This document shows positions 1 through 7,836 of a DNA stretch of 9,331 bases, piece by piece. Made by a program: the position numbers and the translations under genes. Source of the stretch: Intestinibacter sp. (GTDB taxonomy: Bacteria; Bacillota; Clostridia; Peptostreptococcales; Peptostreptococcaceae); the NCBI RefSeq assembly GCF_022780145.1, contig NZ_JALEXO010000304.1, positions 1-9,331 on the forward strand, in the 5' to 3' direction. The notes under the pieces are model-generated. The model was given only the letters and a program-made list of their open reading frames with translations. It did not search any database and was not told the DNA's origin. Within the stretch, counting starts at the first letter, position 1, and the number at the start of each line of letters is the position of its first letter.

Positions 1-1200
1 AAAATAGCACCTGAAAATCCGCTTATAATTTCTAACAAATCAGGTCACAACGGTGTGGCAAATTCACTAGCAATGAAGGAGCTAGGCATAACTAACGATA
101 CACCAGATCCAGAGGGTGGAGTTATTTTCAAGGAAAATGGAGAGCTTACTGGATACCTTGAGGAAAATGCGTTTATCAACAACGTCCAAAGAGTTCCGAT
201 GCCATCTACAGAGGAACTTATGAAGGCAGTTATAAAAGCACAGGATGACTACGCTTCTTATGGTATAACTACTATGCAAGAGGGAATGGTCATGCCTTTA
301 TTAGCTGATTTATTGGCTTATATAGCACATTCGAAAATGCTTAAGCTAGACTATATAGGATACGTAGATATAAAAGAAAAGGACAAGGTTTTGGAAAAAA
401 TGCAGGGATGTATAAAAGAGTACCACAATCATTTCAAAATCGGAGGCTTCAAAACTTTTCTAGACGGTTCACCACAGGCGAGAACTGCTTATATGAGAAC
501 TGATTACAAGGGTCAAGAGGGATATAGAGCTTATCCTGTGATGAGTGAAGACGAATTAGAGAAACAAATAGAAATAGCTCTAAAAGAAAATATGCAGCTT
601 CTAGCTCACTGCAACGGTGATGCTGCTGTGGCTCAGTACTTAGAACAATACAAAATAGCCAAGGAAAAATTAAACACTACGGAAGACATAAGACCAGTTA
701 TAATACATGCACAGCTGATAGGAGTAGACCAATTGCCAGAAGTCAAGAGATTGGGAATGATACCGTCGTTTTTCGTAGGGCATGTCTACCACTGGGGACA
801 TATACATGTCGAAAACTTTGGGCTTGAAAGAGCGAGCCAAATATCTCCAACTAAGACCGCACTAGACGAGGGTATCAAGTTCACCTTCCACCAAGATGCT
901 CCAGTTATAGAGCCAAATATGCTTGAAACTATATGGATAGCAGCTGCTAGAAAAATGAATAATGGAACTGTATTAGGTGAAAATCAAAGAATACCAGTAC
1001 TTGCTGCGATAGAGGCTGTGACTAAAAATGCCGCTTATCAGTATTTTGAAGAGGATATAAAGGGAACTATTAAAGAAAATAAATTGGCTGATTTAGTTAT
1101 CCTAGATAAAAATCCACTTAAGGTAGATATCGACGAGATAAGAAATATAAAAGTATTAGAAACTATAAAAGAAGGAAATACTGTTTATAAAGCTAAATAA
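1..1200 (+). CDS. YtcJ-like amidohydrolase (amidohydrolase family 3), 5' end outside the window
   Basis: This is the C-terminal 399 residues of a metal-dependent amidohydrolase. The frame is open from base 1, and the residues before the GTG at 55 already match the family (an NKSGHNGVANS-like stretch), so that GTG is internal valine. Visible family motifs, numbered from the first codon here, are FKTFLDGS with lysine near 151, AHCNGDAA with histidine near 203, IIHAQ with histidine near 236, FHQDAPV with aspartate near 299, and the closing KGTIKENKLADLVILDKNP strand typical of the small beta domain. Full family members run about 530-550 residues, so roughly 140 are missing upstream, including the HxH metal motif. 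The family hydrolyses C-N bonds of amides or cyclic ureas, but substrates of YtcJ-like members are mostly unknown. It converges with the neighbouring amidohydrolase gene and shares a terminator hairpin with it. Any signal peptide would lie outside the window. Confidence 0.9.
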   Translation, partial: KIAPENPLIISNKSGHNGVANSLAMKELGITNDTPDPEGGVIFKENGELTGYLEENAFINNVQRVPMPSTEELMKAVIKAQDDYASYGITTMQEGMVMPLLADLLAYIAHSKMLKLDYIGYVDIKEKDKVLEKMQGCIKEYHNHFKIGGFKTFLDGSPQARTAYMRTDYKGQEGYRAYPVMSEDELEKQIEIALKENMQLLAHCNGDAAVAQYLEQYKIAKEKLNTTEDIRPVIIHAQLIGVDQLPEVKRLGMIPSFFVGHVYHWGHIHVENFGLERASQISPTKTALDEGIKFTFHQDAPVIEPNMLETIWIAAARKMNNGTVLGENQRIPVLAAIEAVTKNAAYQYFEEDIKGTIKENKLADLVILDKNPLKVDIDEIRNIKVLETIKEGNTVYKAK

Positions 1201-1201
1201 T

Positions 1202-1241
1202 AAAATAGGAGATGTTCAATTATCGAACTATCTCCTATTTT
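1202..1241. terminator. Bidirectional intrinsic terminator between convergent genes
   Basis: A 12-bp perfect stem pairs 1202-1213 (AAAATAGGAGAT) with 1230-1241 (ATCTCCTATTTT). It extends by four more pairs (GTTC/GAAC) past a one-base bulge, with a seven-base loop. The A-run on the left arm and T-run on the right arm give a U-tract on either strand. It follows the + strand stop codon directly and lies about 30 bases beyond the minus-strand amidohydrolase stop, so it can end both transcripts. Confidence 0.85.
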
Positions 1242-1273
1242 CATATTATATCAATTTTAAAACAAATATAATT

Positions 1274-2569
1274 TTATAATTGACCATCTAGAGCTTCTTC
1301 TATAACAGGTATTTTATCTACTTTAGGTTCTTTTATAACGTTTCCGTTTCCAACTACCATATAAGGATTACGAAGTACTGTTAAATCATCTAGAGGATTT
1401 TCGTTTACGATTAACATATCAGCGCATTTACCTACTTCTATAGATCCAGTTTCTTTATCTATACCTGCTATTTTAGCATTTCCAAGTGTAGCTGTATGTA
1501 TTGCAAAAGAAGCTGAAACACCTACAAATTTCTTGAAGTAAGCCAATTCTCTCCACATATCGTATTGAGTTACAAAAGGACAAGCACTATCTGTACCAAG
1601 TCCAACAGGTATTCCATTTTCAAGAGCTGCTTTAGCTGATGAAATAATTCCTTCTAGTACTACATTTCCATTGAATTTTGTAAGTTCTGTGCTTCCTGTA
1701 AGTTCTGGATCTAATTTAGCAAGAGGTATTGCGGGTGATATTGTACATGTATCACTTGCACCTGTTTCTTTAAATAATTTTATAATTTCGTCATCTGGTT
1801 TAGCACTATGTTCTATAGTATCTACACCACCTTTTAGTGCGACCTTAACACCTTCAGGACTTTCTACGTGTGCAGCTACTTTGAGTCCAAGTTTGTGAGC
1901 TTCATCACAACAAGCTTTAACATATTCATAAGGCATTCTAAGTATACCTGGTTCACCTTTGACAGTTGCATCTAAGACACCACCAGTTACCATTAATTTA
2001 ATTAAATCAGGTTTATTTTCGGCAACTTTTCTAACTAGTTCCTTACATTCTTCTTCGCTAGTTGCTTCATATGCAAGAATACCTGCCATATGACCTCCTG
2101 GAACAGAAATTGCCATATCGGCTGCTAATATTCTAGGTCCTACAATTTCACCAGCGTTGATTTTATTTCTAACAGTAGAAACCACGTTGTCAATATCACC
2201 TACTGTTCTAATAGTAGTTGTACCAGACAACAATTGAGTTTTAGCATAATCAGCGCAAGTTTTTACTGCTTCTGCCTTTAAATTAGGATCTGATGTAATT
2301 TTTTGTGCTTCTTCAAGAGATGGTATCTTACTTGATGGAGCACCACTTCCTGCAAGATGGACATGTAGGTTTATTAGTCCAGGTAATAAGTAACGACCTC
2401 CTAAATCGATTACTTCATAACCATCTAGGTCATCAATTGAAGTATCAATTGATTTTTTTATATCAGTAATTTTTTTACCTTCTACCAATACTGACATATT
2501 TTCTTGTGGGGCCATATCTTTTGTCCCATTTAATACTGTACAGTTTATAAATGCTGTTTTTTTAAACAT
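1274..2569 (-). CDS. Metal-dependent amidohydrolase, imidazolonepropionase / Xaa-Pro dipeptidase-like (paralogue B)
   Basis: A 431-residue soluble amidohydrolase with all expected metal and catalytic residues: HVH at 69-71 at the end of strand 1, lysine 191 in LIKLMVTGG (probable carboxylated bridging lysine), histidines 234 and 254, and aspartate 327 in GLGTDSACP. The C-terminal small beta domain carries GSIEVGKCADMLIV. Characterised relatives hydrolyse dipeptides or N-acyl amino acids, including Xaa-Pro and Xaa-Arg/Lys types; the substrate here cannot be read off. A GTG at 2578 would add three residues but lies inside the Shine-Dalgarno AGAGGGTGA. The ATG at 2569 has correct spacing and its MFKKTAFINC start matches MSKKTAFINC of the upstream paralogue. 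The gene is the downstream member of a tandem pair and has its own promoter-like block. It is about 79% identical to its neighbour (about 91 mismatches in 427 aligned residues plus one four-residue gap). Confidence 0.92.
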   Translation of the reverse strand: MFKKTAFINCTVLNGTKDMAPQENMSVLVEGKKITDIKKSIDTSIDDLDGYEVIDLGGRYLLPGLINLHVHLAGSGAPSSKIPSLEEAQKITSDPNLKAEAVKTCADYAKTQLLSGTTTIRTVGDIDNVVSTVRNKINAGEIVGPRILAADMAISVPGGHMAGILAYEATSEEECKELVRKVAENKPDLIKLMVTGGVLDATVKGEPGILRMPYEYVKACCDEAHKLGLKVAAHVESPEGVKVALKGGVDTIEHSAKPDDEIIKLFKETGASDTCTISPAIPLAKLDPELTGSTELTKFNGNVVLEGIISSAKAALENGIPVGLGTDSACPFVTQYDMWRELAYFKKFVGVSASFAIHTATLGNAKIAGIDKETGSIEVGKCADMLIVNENPLDDLTVLRNPYMVVGNGNVIKEPKVDKIPVIEEALDGQL

Positions 2570-2580
2570 ATAGATCACCC

Positions 2581-2620
2581 TCTTAAAAAATATTTATTGT
2601 ATACATTATACTACTTTTGG
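2581..2620 (-). promoter_or_regulatory. Promoter-leader block of amidohydrolase paralogue B
   Basis: On the minus strand this reads AAAAGTAGTATAAT, with a perfect -10 TATAAT at 2610-2605. TAAATATTTTTTA and an SD follow. The same elements in the same order precede the upstream paralogue at 4051-4011. No good -35 is visible at 16-18 bases (AATCCA at best), so an activator may be needed. Conservation between the two copies is the main support. Confidence 0.6.
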
Positions 2621-2675
2621 AATAAAATGGATTAAAAATATTGTATTTATTAAATTATTTTTTAGTACACAAATT

Positions 2676-2712
2676 AAAGTTGCATATCTACTGAATGTAA
2701 CCATACAACTTT
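2676..2712 (-). terminator. Possible weak terminator after amidohydrolase paralogue A
   Basis: On the minus strand AAAGTTGTAT pairs with ATGCAACTTT (ten pairs, one G-U) around a 17-base loop. A broken T-rich tail (TTAATTTG) follows. It sits ten bases after the stop of the upstream paralogue. The long loop and interrupted U-tract make it a weak candidate, so read-through to the second amidohydrolase is likely. Confidence 0.4.
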
Positions 2713-2721
2713 GAAGGTTTT

Positions 2722-4005
2722 CTATAATTGACTATCTAGAGATTCTTCTATAACAGCTATCTTCTTAATCTTAGGTTCTTTTATAACATTTCCGTTTGCA
2801 ACTACCATATAAGGAGTACGAAGTGCTTTTAAATCGTCAATAGGATTTTTATCTACAATCAACATATCGGCGTATTTACCTACTTCTATAGAGCCTATTT
2901 CCTTGTCAAGACCGATGATTTCGGCGTTTTTAAGTGTGGCTGTGTGTATTGCAAAGGAATTTGAAACACCTACAAATTTGCTGAAGTAATAAATCTCTCT
3001 CCACATATCGTATTGAGTTATAAAAGGACAAGCGCTGTCTGTACCTAGTCCGACTGGAATGTCGTTTTCAAGTGCTGCTTTGGCTGATGAGATGATTCCG
3101 TCTAGCACGATGTTTCCGTTAAACTTAGTTAGCTCTGTGCTTCCTGTTAGCTTTGGATCTAGCTTGGCAAGAGGTAGCCCTGGTGAAATTGTGCATATGT
3201 TGCTGGCACCTTTTTCTTTAAATAATGTTAAAATTTCTTCGTCCATCACAGCGCCGTGTTCTATAGTATCTACACCTGCTTTTAGCGCTACCTTGACTCC
3301 TTCTGGGCTCTCTACATGTGCTGCTACTGTATATCCAAGTCTATGAGCTTCATCACAACATGCTTTAACATATTCATAAGGCATTCTAAGTACACCTGGT
3401 TCGCCCTTGACAGTCGCATCTAAAACACCGCCAGTTACCATTAATTTAATTAAATCAGGTTTATTTTCGGCGATCTTTCTGATTAAAGCTTTGCATTCTT
3501 CTTCGCTAGTTGCTTCATATGCAAGTACGCCTGCCATATGACCACCTGGAACTGAAATAGCCATATCAGATACTAGCATTCTAGGTCCTAAAATTTCACC
3601 TGAGTTGATTTTATTTCTAATAGTAGAATCTATATTCCCGAGACCGCCGACTGTTCTGATAGTAGTCGTACCAGATAGTAGCTGAGTTTTGGCGTAGTTA
3701 GCGCACATTTTTCTCACTACAAATCTTGAGATAGGATTTTTCATGAGCTTTTGCACTTTTTTAGGGCTTTGAGCTTTATCTGATGGTTTACCGCTTCCTG
3801 GGAGATGTACGTGTAAATTTATAAGTCCAGGCAGTAAGTAGCGTCCATCTAAATCAATTACGTCGTAACCAGATAAAGTATCGTTTGATTTTTTTATGTC
3901 GATAATTTTTTTATCCTCCACAAGTACAGTCATGTTTTCTTGTGGAATCATATCCTTAGTTCCATCTAAGATTGTACAATTTATAAATGCAGTTTTTTTG
4001 GACAT
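2722..4005 (-). CDS. Metal-dependent amidohydrolase, imidazolonepropionase / Xaa-Pro dipeptidase-like (paralogue A)
   Basis: A 427-residue amidohydrolase, first of the tandem pair. Its metal site is complete: HVH at 65-67, lysine 187 in LIKLMVTGG, histidines 230 and 250, and aspartate 323 in GLGTDSACP. The C-terminal beta segment GSIEVGKYADMLIV is typical of the superfamily. There is no signal peptide or membrane segment, so it is cytoplasmic. The ATG at 4005 has a strong SD (TAGGAGGGGA) eight bases upstream. It follows the MATE gene by 44 bases on the same strand and may be read through from it, but it also has its own TATAAT. It differs from paralogue B most in residues 72-101, just after the HxH motif (KPSDKAQSPKKVQKLMKNP), and lacks four residues near 44. 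That points to a shift in substrate choice rather than loss of activity. The exact reaction is not known. Confidence 0.92.
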   Translation of the reverse strand: MSKKTAFINCTILDGTKDMIPQENMTVLVEDKKIIDIKKSNDTLSGYDVIDLDGRYLLPGLINLHVHLPGSGKPSDKAQSPKKVQKLMKNPISRFVVRKMCANYAKTQLLSGTTTIRTVGGLGNIDSTIRNKINSGEILGPRMLVSDMAISVPGGHMAGVLAYEATSEEECKALIRKIAENKPDLIKLMVTGGVLDATVKGEPGVLRMPYEYVKACCDEAHRLGYTVAAHVESPEGVKVALKAGVDTIEHGAVMDEEILTLFKEKGASNICTISPGLPLAKLDPKLTGSTELTKFNGNIVLDGIISSAKAALENDIPVGLGTDSACPFITQYDMWREIYYFSKFVGVSNSFAIHTATLKNAEIIGLDKEIGSIEVGKYADMLIVDKNPIDDLKALRTPYMVVANGNVIKEPKIKKIAVIEESLDSQL

Positions 4006-4010
4006 ACAGT

Positions 4011-4052
4011 TCCCCTCCTAAAAAATATTTATACTATATTATACTACTTTTA
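4011..4052 (-). promoter_or_regulatory. Promoter-leader block of amidohydrolase paralogue A
   Basis: The minus strand reads TAAAAGTAGTATAAT, with -10 TATAAT at 4043-4038, then TAAATATTTTTTA and the SD TAGGAGGGG. The block begins at the stop codon of the MATE gene (TAA at 4052-4050), so any -35 lies inside its last codons. No consensus -35 is seen (AATCTA at 18 bases). It matches the block in front of paralogue B. Confidence 0.6.
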
Positions 4053-5387
4053 GTCAGCGTTTAGATTATGAAGAAAAATCACAGGCTTTCTAAGAAAATA
4101 AATAGAAACTACAAGCGTCACCATCTCTGCAATAGGTATTGCAAACCAAATCCCATTTTCAAATAAATAAGGAAGAGTTATAAGCCCCAAAACAGTAAAC
4201 ACAAAAGTTCTAAGAGAGGAAATCAGCGCTGATACCTTCCCATTTGATATAGCCGTAAAAAAATTAGAGGCGTAAATATTAAATCCAGCAAAAATATAAT
4301 TTACAGAGAAAATTTTATAACCTAAAAGAGTAATATCGTAAGCAGAAGAATCGGCGGGAATAAAAATTCCGACAACCTGTTTAGCAAAAATAAACGCAGA
4401 TAAAATCATAAGAACAGACATATATCCGATTGTATTCTTGCATATTTTAGTAATTCTATCGAACTGTTCTCTATTTTGGCTACCGTAATTATAGCTGATA
4501 ACAGGTGCAACTCCTTCAGAAAAGCCCATAAATATAGAAGTAAACAAAAACTGAGTATACAAAACTACAGTAAATGCAGCTACACCGTCTTCTCCCACTA
4601 ATTTGAGCATAGTGTAGTTTATCAAAAGAGTAGTAACACTGACTGCTAGATTGCTTATAAGCTCAGACGAACCATTTCCACATGTTTTTAAAATAGTATC
4701 GAGGCAAAAGTCACTTTTTACAAAGTATAGATCTCCTTTTCGAACAAATGTAAAATAAACTAATGCAAACACACATGGAATCAAATATCCAGTTACAGTA
4801 GCAAGGGAAGCACCTGCTATTCCCATATGAAATATTTTTATAAAAACATAATCTAAAACGGCGTTTGTAACTCCAGCAGCAGTAGATAAAAACAGTCCCA
4901 CACCAGGCATGCTGGCAGTTATAAAGAAATTGCTAAACATTATCTGAACTATCATAGCCGGCATAAACCAAATTTGAATTTTATAATAATCCACGCAATA
5001 GGGCATCAATCGTTCGTTTGCACCTAATAGGTGGAGAATTTCATCCATAAAAATATATCCAAAAATAGATATTACCGTGCTAACTATTAATCCAAGCACT
5101 ACAATTCTAGTAAAATTTTTGCGAGCCTCATCATCGTTATTCATACCGAGATTTATACCTATAATTGCGCTGCCTCCAGTTCCAAGCATTATGCCGATTC
5201 CTACGATGACGCTTATAAATGGATAGACAATATTTACAGCAGACAGGGCATCTGTCCCAACTAAATTTGAAATAAAAAGTCCGTCTACACTTTGATATAA
5301 CGAGACAAACATCATATTTATCATAGACGGAAATGAAAACAGCAAAAGCTCAAATGTATTAAAATTTTTTTTAATCGACATTTCCAT
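4050..5387 (-). CDS. MATE family multidrug efflux transporter, MepA-like
   Basis: A 445-residue polytopic membrane protein with about twelve hydrophobic segments in two halves, the usual MATE size. It would export small, often cationic or aromatic molecules using a Na+ or H+ gradient. MepA-type features are seen in order: a first helix followed by LYQSVDGLFISNLVG, IMLGTGGSAIIGINLG, NAVLDYVFIKIFHMGIAGAS before helix 5, and FSEGVAPVISYNYGSQN in the second half. The ATG at 5387 has an excellent SD (GAGGAGG) seven bases upstream; a second Met two codons later is not needed. It is first in a leftward cluster with two amidohydrolases and diverges from the sensor kinase gene across 105 bases. Context suggests it exports a substrate or product of the neighbouring hydrolases, or a compound sensed by the kinase. 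This is inference. Confidence 0.93.
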   Translation of the reverse strand: MEMSIKKNFNTFELLLFSFPSMINMMFVSLYQSVDGLFISNLVGTDALSAVNIVYPFISVIVGIGIMLGTGGSAIIGINLGMNNDDEARKNFTRIVVLGLIVSTVISIFGYIFMDEILHLLGANERLMPYCVDYYKIQIWFMPAMIVQIMFSNFFITASMPGVGLFLSTAAGVTNAVLDYVFIKIFHMGIAGASLATVTGYLIPCVFALVYFTFVRKGDLYFVKSDFCLDTILKTCGNGSSELISNLAVSVTTLLINYTMLKLVGEDGVAAFTVVLYTQFLFTSIFMGFSEGVAPVISYNYGSQNREQFDRITKICKNTIGYMSVLMILSAFIFAKQVVGIFIPADSSAYDITLLGYKIFSVNYIFAGFNIYASNFFTAISNGKVSALISSLRTFVFTVLGLITLPYLFENGIWFAIPIAEMVTLVVSIYFLRKPVIFLHNLNAD

Positions 5388-5413
5388 AAAAAAACCTCCT
5401 CAATTTAATATTT

Positions 5414-5441
5414 TGTATAAAATTATTGCGTGTTAATTCAA
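5414..5441 (-). promoter_or_regulatory. Candidate promoter for the MATE gene
   Basis: On the minus strand TTGAAT (5441-5436), a 16-base spacer and TATACA (5419-5414) give a moderate sigma-A type match, 26 bases ahead of the start codon. The region is very AT-rich, so chance matches are easy. Confidence 0.4.
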
Positions 5442-5461
5442 TTTAGTTTTAAAATAAAGAA

Positions 5462-5467
5462 TATAAT
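5462..5467 (+). promoter_or_regulatory. Candidate -10 box for the kinase operon
   Basis: A perfect TATAAT lies 25 bases before the ATG at 5493. No convincing -35 is found 16-18 bases upstream (CAATTT at best), which would fit a promoter that depends on an activator such as the AraC-type regulator encoded in the same operon. It overlaps the reading frame of the longer GTG-start version of the kinase, which argues for the shorter start. Confidence 0.4.
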
Positions 5468-5492
5468 AAATATATCACAAGGGGCTAAAATT

Positions 5493-6974
5493 ATGAAGAT
5501 ACAAAGAACTGAATGGGGATATATAGAGTGGAGGCATATCCACGACGAAAACGACAAAAAACAGCTAATGGACATTAGAATATCTGTAGTTCTCCCTGGA
5601 AAAAGTCAGCCAAAGCACACCCACTATAGCGAGGAGCAAATGCTTTATGTTATATCGGGGGAAGGAGTACATGTAATAAATGGAAATAAAAAACATGTAA
5701 AGGCTGGCGACTTCGTATATATAGACGGTGGAGCTACCCATGAGACACATAATATAGGTGAGGTTCCTCTTAGAGAATTACTAGTCTCAAATCCAGTCAT
5801 AGTAAATAACTACGACTATGAAGGACAAAAACTAGATGGATTAAAAAGCATAATAGAGACGATACAAACTCAATTTATAGAGCCACTAAATATACCTATA
5901 ACTATTTACGATTCTTCATGGAATCTACTTTTGCAGACGAAATGCTTTAACAACTACTGTATAAGAACATGTGGATTATTAAATGGTAGGTTTAAATATT
6001 GTGAATGTTTAACTCCTAAAAATAATTCAGAGGACGAGCAGTATTCGTTTAAATGCAGCCATGGACTGACTATTTACCACATACCTATAATTTACGAGGG
6101 CGATATAATAGGCTATATAAGAGGAGGCCACATACTGCTTGCATCAGACGGAAAGAAAAACGACCACAAGGATATTTACGATACTCCGACTGGAACAGCC
6201 ATAAGTATAAAGAGACTTCTTATCCAAATAGCAAAGAGCATAGTCAATTACTACGGATTTGCAAATTTAAGAAATGAAGTCCAAGAGAAAAATATGGCTA
6301 TAGAAAAAACTTCAAAATTAGGAGAGGAACTAAAAAACAACCTAATAAAGGAAAAAGAAAAGGTCACAAATTTGAAGATAAATCACCATTTCTTATTCAA
6401 CACCTTAAATTCAATGGCTAGTATGGCACTTGAAAATGACTGTTTTGACCTGTATAGTGCTATAATTGATTTAAGCAAGCTTTTTAGATATACGATGAAG
6501 GTAGAATCTGAGTTTACTGAGCTTGAGAAGGAAATAGATTATGTGAAAAAATATTTGAATCTTCAAAAAATAAGATATTCAGACGAGCTTGAAGTAGAGT
6601 ACGATTTAGATGAGACATACAACAATATAAGTGTCCCATTTAATTTTTTACAGCCGATAGTAGAAAATGCCTTTGTCCATGGATTTAAAGACAGTGTAGA
6701 TAAGAAAAAATTAAAAATATCTACAGGATTATACAATGACAGAGTTAGAATAGTTGTAAAAAATAACGGATCGTATCTATCTGATCACGATGTTTGCGTA
6801 GTTATACAAAAAATACACAACAACAGCGGTCACGGACTATCTTTAATACACAATAAGCTGCAGTTTGCATTTGGAAACAACTTCAAAATGGATGTCGTCT
6901 CAAATGAAAAGGATCAGACTAATTTTATTTTAGATATTCCAATAATCAATATAACAAAAAATTATAACTTATAG
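5493..6974 (+). CDS. Soluble sensor histidine kinase: cupin + PocR-like domain + LytS-type kinase
   Basis: A 493-residue kinase. The ATG at 5493 is chosen because AAGGGG lies eight bases upstream; a GTG at 5430 in frame has no SD and would add 21 residues. Residues about 25-100 form a cupin with likely metal ligands H42, H44, E48 and H83 (KHTHYSEEQMLYVISGEG; GGATHETHN). Residues about 115-220 match a PocR sensor domain, with C151, C156, C160, C170, C172, C188 and the CSHGL motif. A coiled coil (about 258-295) leads to a His_kinase core: INHHFLFNTLN with phospho-acceptor H299, N-box PIVENAFVHG (388-397), and GHGL near 446-449 in the ATPase. No membrane helices are seen, so it should sense a cytoplasmic signal. 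PocR domains have been proposed to bind hydrocarbon derivatives. The partner is very likely the response regulator two genes downstream. Confidence 0.9.
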   Translation: MKIQRTEWGYIEWRHIHDENDKKQLMDIRISVVLPGKSQPKHTHYSEEQMLYVISGEGVHVINGNKKHVKAGDFVYIDGGATHETHNIGEVPLRELLVSNPVIVNNYDYEGQKLDGLKSIIETIQTQFIEPLNIPITIYDSSWNLLLQTKCFNNYCIRTCGLLNGRFKYCECLTPKNNSEDEQYSFKCSHGLTIYHIPIIYEGDIIGYIRGGHILLASDGKKNDHKDIYDTPTGTAISIKRLLIQIAKSIVNYYGFANLRNEVQEKNMAIEKTSKLGEELKNNLIKEKEKVTNLKINHHFLFNTLNSMASMALENDCFDLYSAIIDLSKLFRYTMKVESEFTELEKEIDYVKKYLNLQKIRYSDELEVEYDLDETYNNISVPFNFLQPIVENAFVHGFKDSVDKKKLKISTGLYNDRVRIVVKNNGSYLSDHDVCVVIQKIHNNSGHGLSLIHNKLQFAFGNNFKMDVVSNEKDQTNFILDIPIINITKNYNL

Positions 6975-6984
6975 GAGGAAGATA

Positions 6985-7836
6985 ATGTTTGATAAAACTT
7001 ATGTTACAAAGGATGTAGAAGTATTTGAAGGAGATAGCAAATTTTTACCAGATTTATTATATGCCGGTGTAGTAAGTCATGGAAGTAATTTAAATGGATT
7101 TATGTTAAAGGCTCAAGGAGAAGGACCTCATCCAACGGCATTATTATTACATGGATTTCCAGGCTACGACGATCCAATAGATCTAGCGCATGCACTTAGA
7201 AGATGTGGTATGAATGTATTGAGATTTCACTACAGAGGTTGCTGGGGAGTAAAGGGAACTTATTCATTTACACATTGTATGGAGGACGTAAAGGCTGGAA
7301 TAGATTATTTAGTCGATGAAAATACAGTAAAACAATTCAATATAGATACAAATAATATATTTTTAATAGGACACAGCATGGGTGGATTTATGACATTAAC
7401 TCATGCCTGCGATGAAAGAATAAAGGCATCTGTAGCTATAAGCCCATACGATTTCGGACTTATAGGAAAAATAGGTCATTACGATGAAAAAGAAAAAAAC
7501 GAAGCATTTGAAATGTACAAAACTGCTCAAGCTCCTCTAAACGGAACAAGTGCAGAAGCCTTAATGCAAGAATGTCTAGATAACGGAGATAAGTGGAATC
7601 TTCCAGATAAGGCAGAAGCTCTAGCGAATGAAAAACTACTTATAACTGTTGGAACTAGAGACACAGTGAGCAAAAAATACTTACACCACGATAAACTAGC
7701 CAGCGAAATTAAAAAATACAACAAAAACAATTTAACTGAAGCATTTGCAGATACAGATCACTCTTATGCTAACAAGAGAGTTTGGCTAGCTCAAACAGTA
7801 GCTGAGTTTTTAGAAAAAGTTATAAATGAAAAATAG
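6985..7836 (+). CDS. Alpha/beta hydrolase (serine hydrolase, esterase/peptidase S9-like)
   Basis: A 283-residue cytoplasmic alpha/beta hydrolase. The nucleophile elbow GHSMGG gives Ser131, with probable Asp226 (VGTRDTV) and His259 (DTDHSYA) completing the triad. HGFPGYDD at 56-63 forms the oxyanion-hole region and FHYRGCWGVKG at 81-91 is the usual strand-helix segment of S9-type esterases. The stretch around 155-210 forms the cap. There is no signal peptide. Its SD AGGAGG (6973-6978) overlaps the TAG stop of the kinase gene and is six bases from the ATG, so the two genes are almost certainly co-transcribed and perhaps translationally coupled. Its place between kinase and response regulator suggests it acts on, or makes, the sensed molecule. 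The substrate (ester, amide or peptide) cannot be read from the sequence. Confidence 0.9.
   Translation: MFDKTYVTKDVEVFEGDSKFLPDLLYAGVVSHGSNLNGFMLKAQGEGPHPTALLLHGFPGYDDPIDLAHALRRCGMNVLRFHYRGCWGVKGTYSFTHCMEDVKAGIDYLVDENTVKQFNIDTNNIFLIGHSMGGFMTLTHACDERIKASVAISPYDFGLIGKIGHYDEKEKNEAFEMYKTAQAPLNGTSAEALMQECLDNGDKWNLPDKAEALANEKLLITVGTRDTVSKKYLHHDKLASEIKKYNKNNLTEAFADTDHSYANKRVWLAQTVAEFLEKVINEK

Noticed and set aside
55..57. GTG as start codon of the first gene
   Set aside because: The frame is open from base 1 and the upstream residues continue the amidohydrolase family pattern; no SD precedes it.
1671..1898. Plus-strand open frames at 1671-1898 and 3059-3346 opposite the amidohydrolases
   Set aside because: They are antisense shadows of the same conserved region in the two paralogues, with no SD and no family match.
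5401..5445. Direct repeat CAATTTA (5401-5407 and 5439-5445) as AraC-type operator
   Set aside because: Seven bases of A/T-rich sequence in an AT-rich spacer is expected by chance.
5430..5492. 21-residue N-terminal extension of the kinase from GTG 5430
   Set aside because: No SD, AT-rich non-domain residues and overlap with a TATAAT box; the ATG at 5493 has AAGGGG at good spacing and starts directly before the cupin domain.
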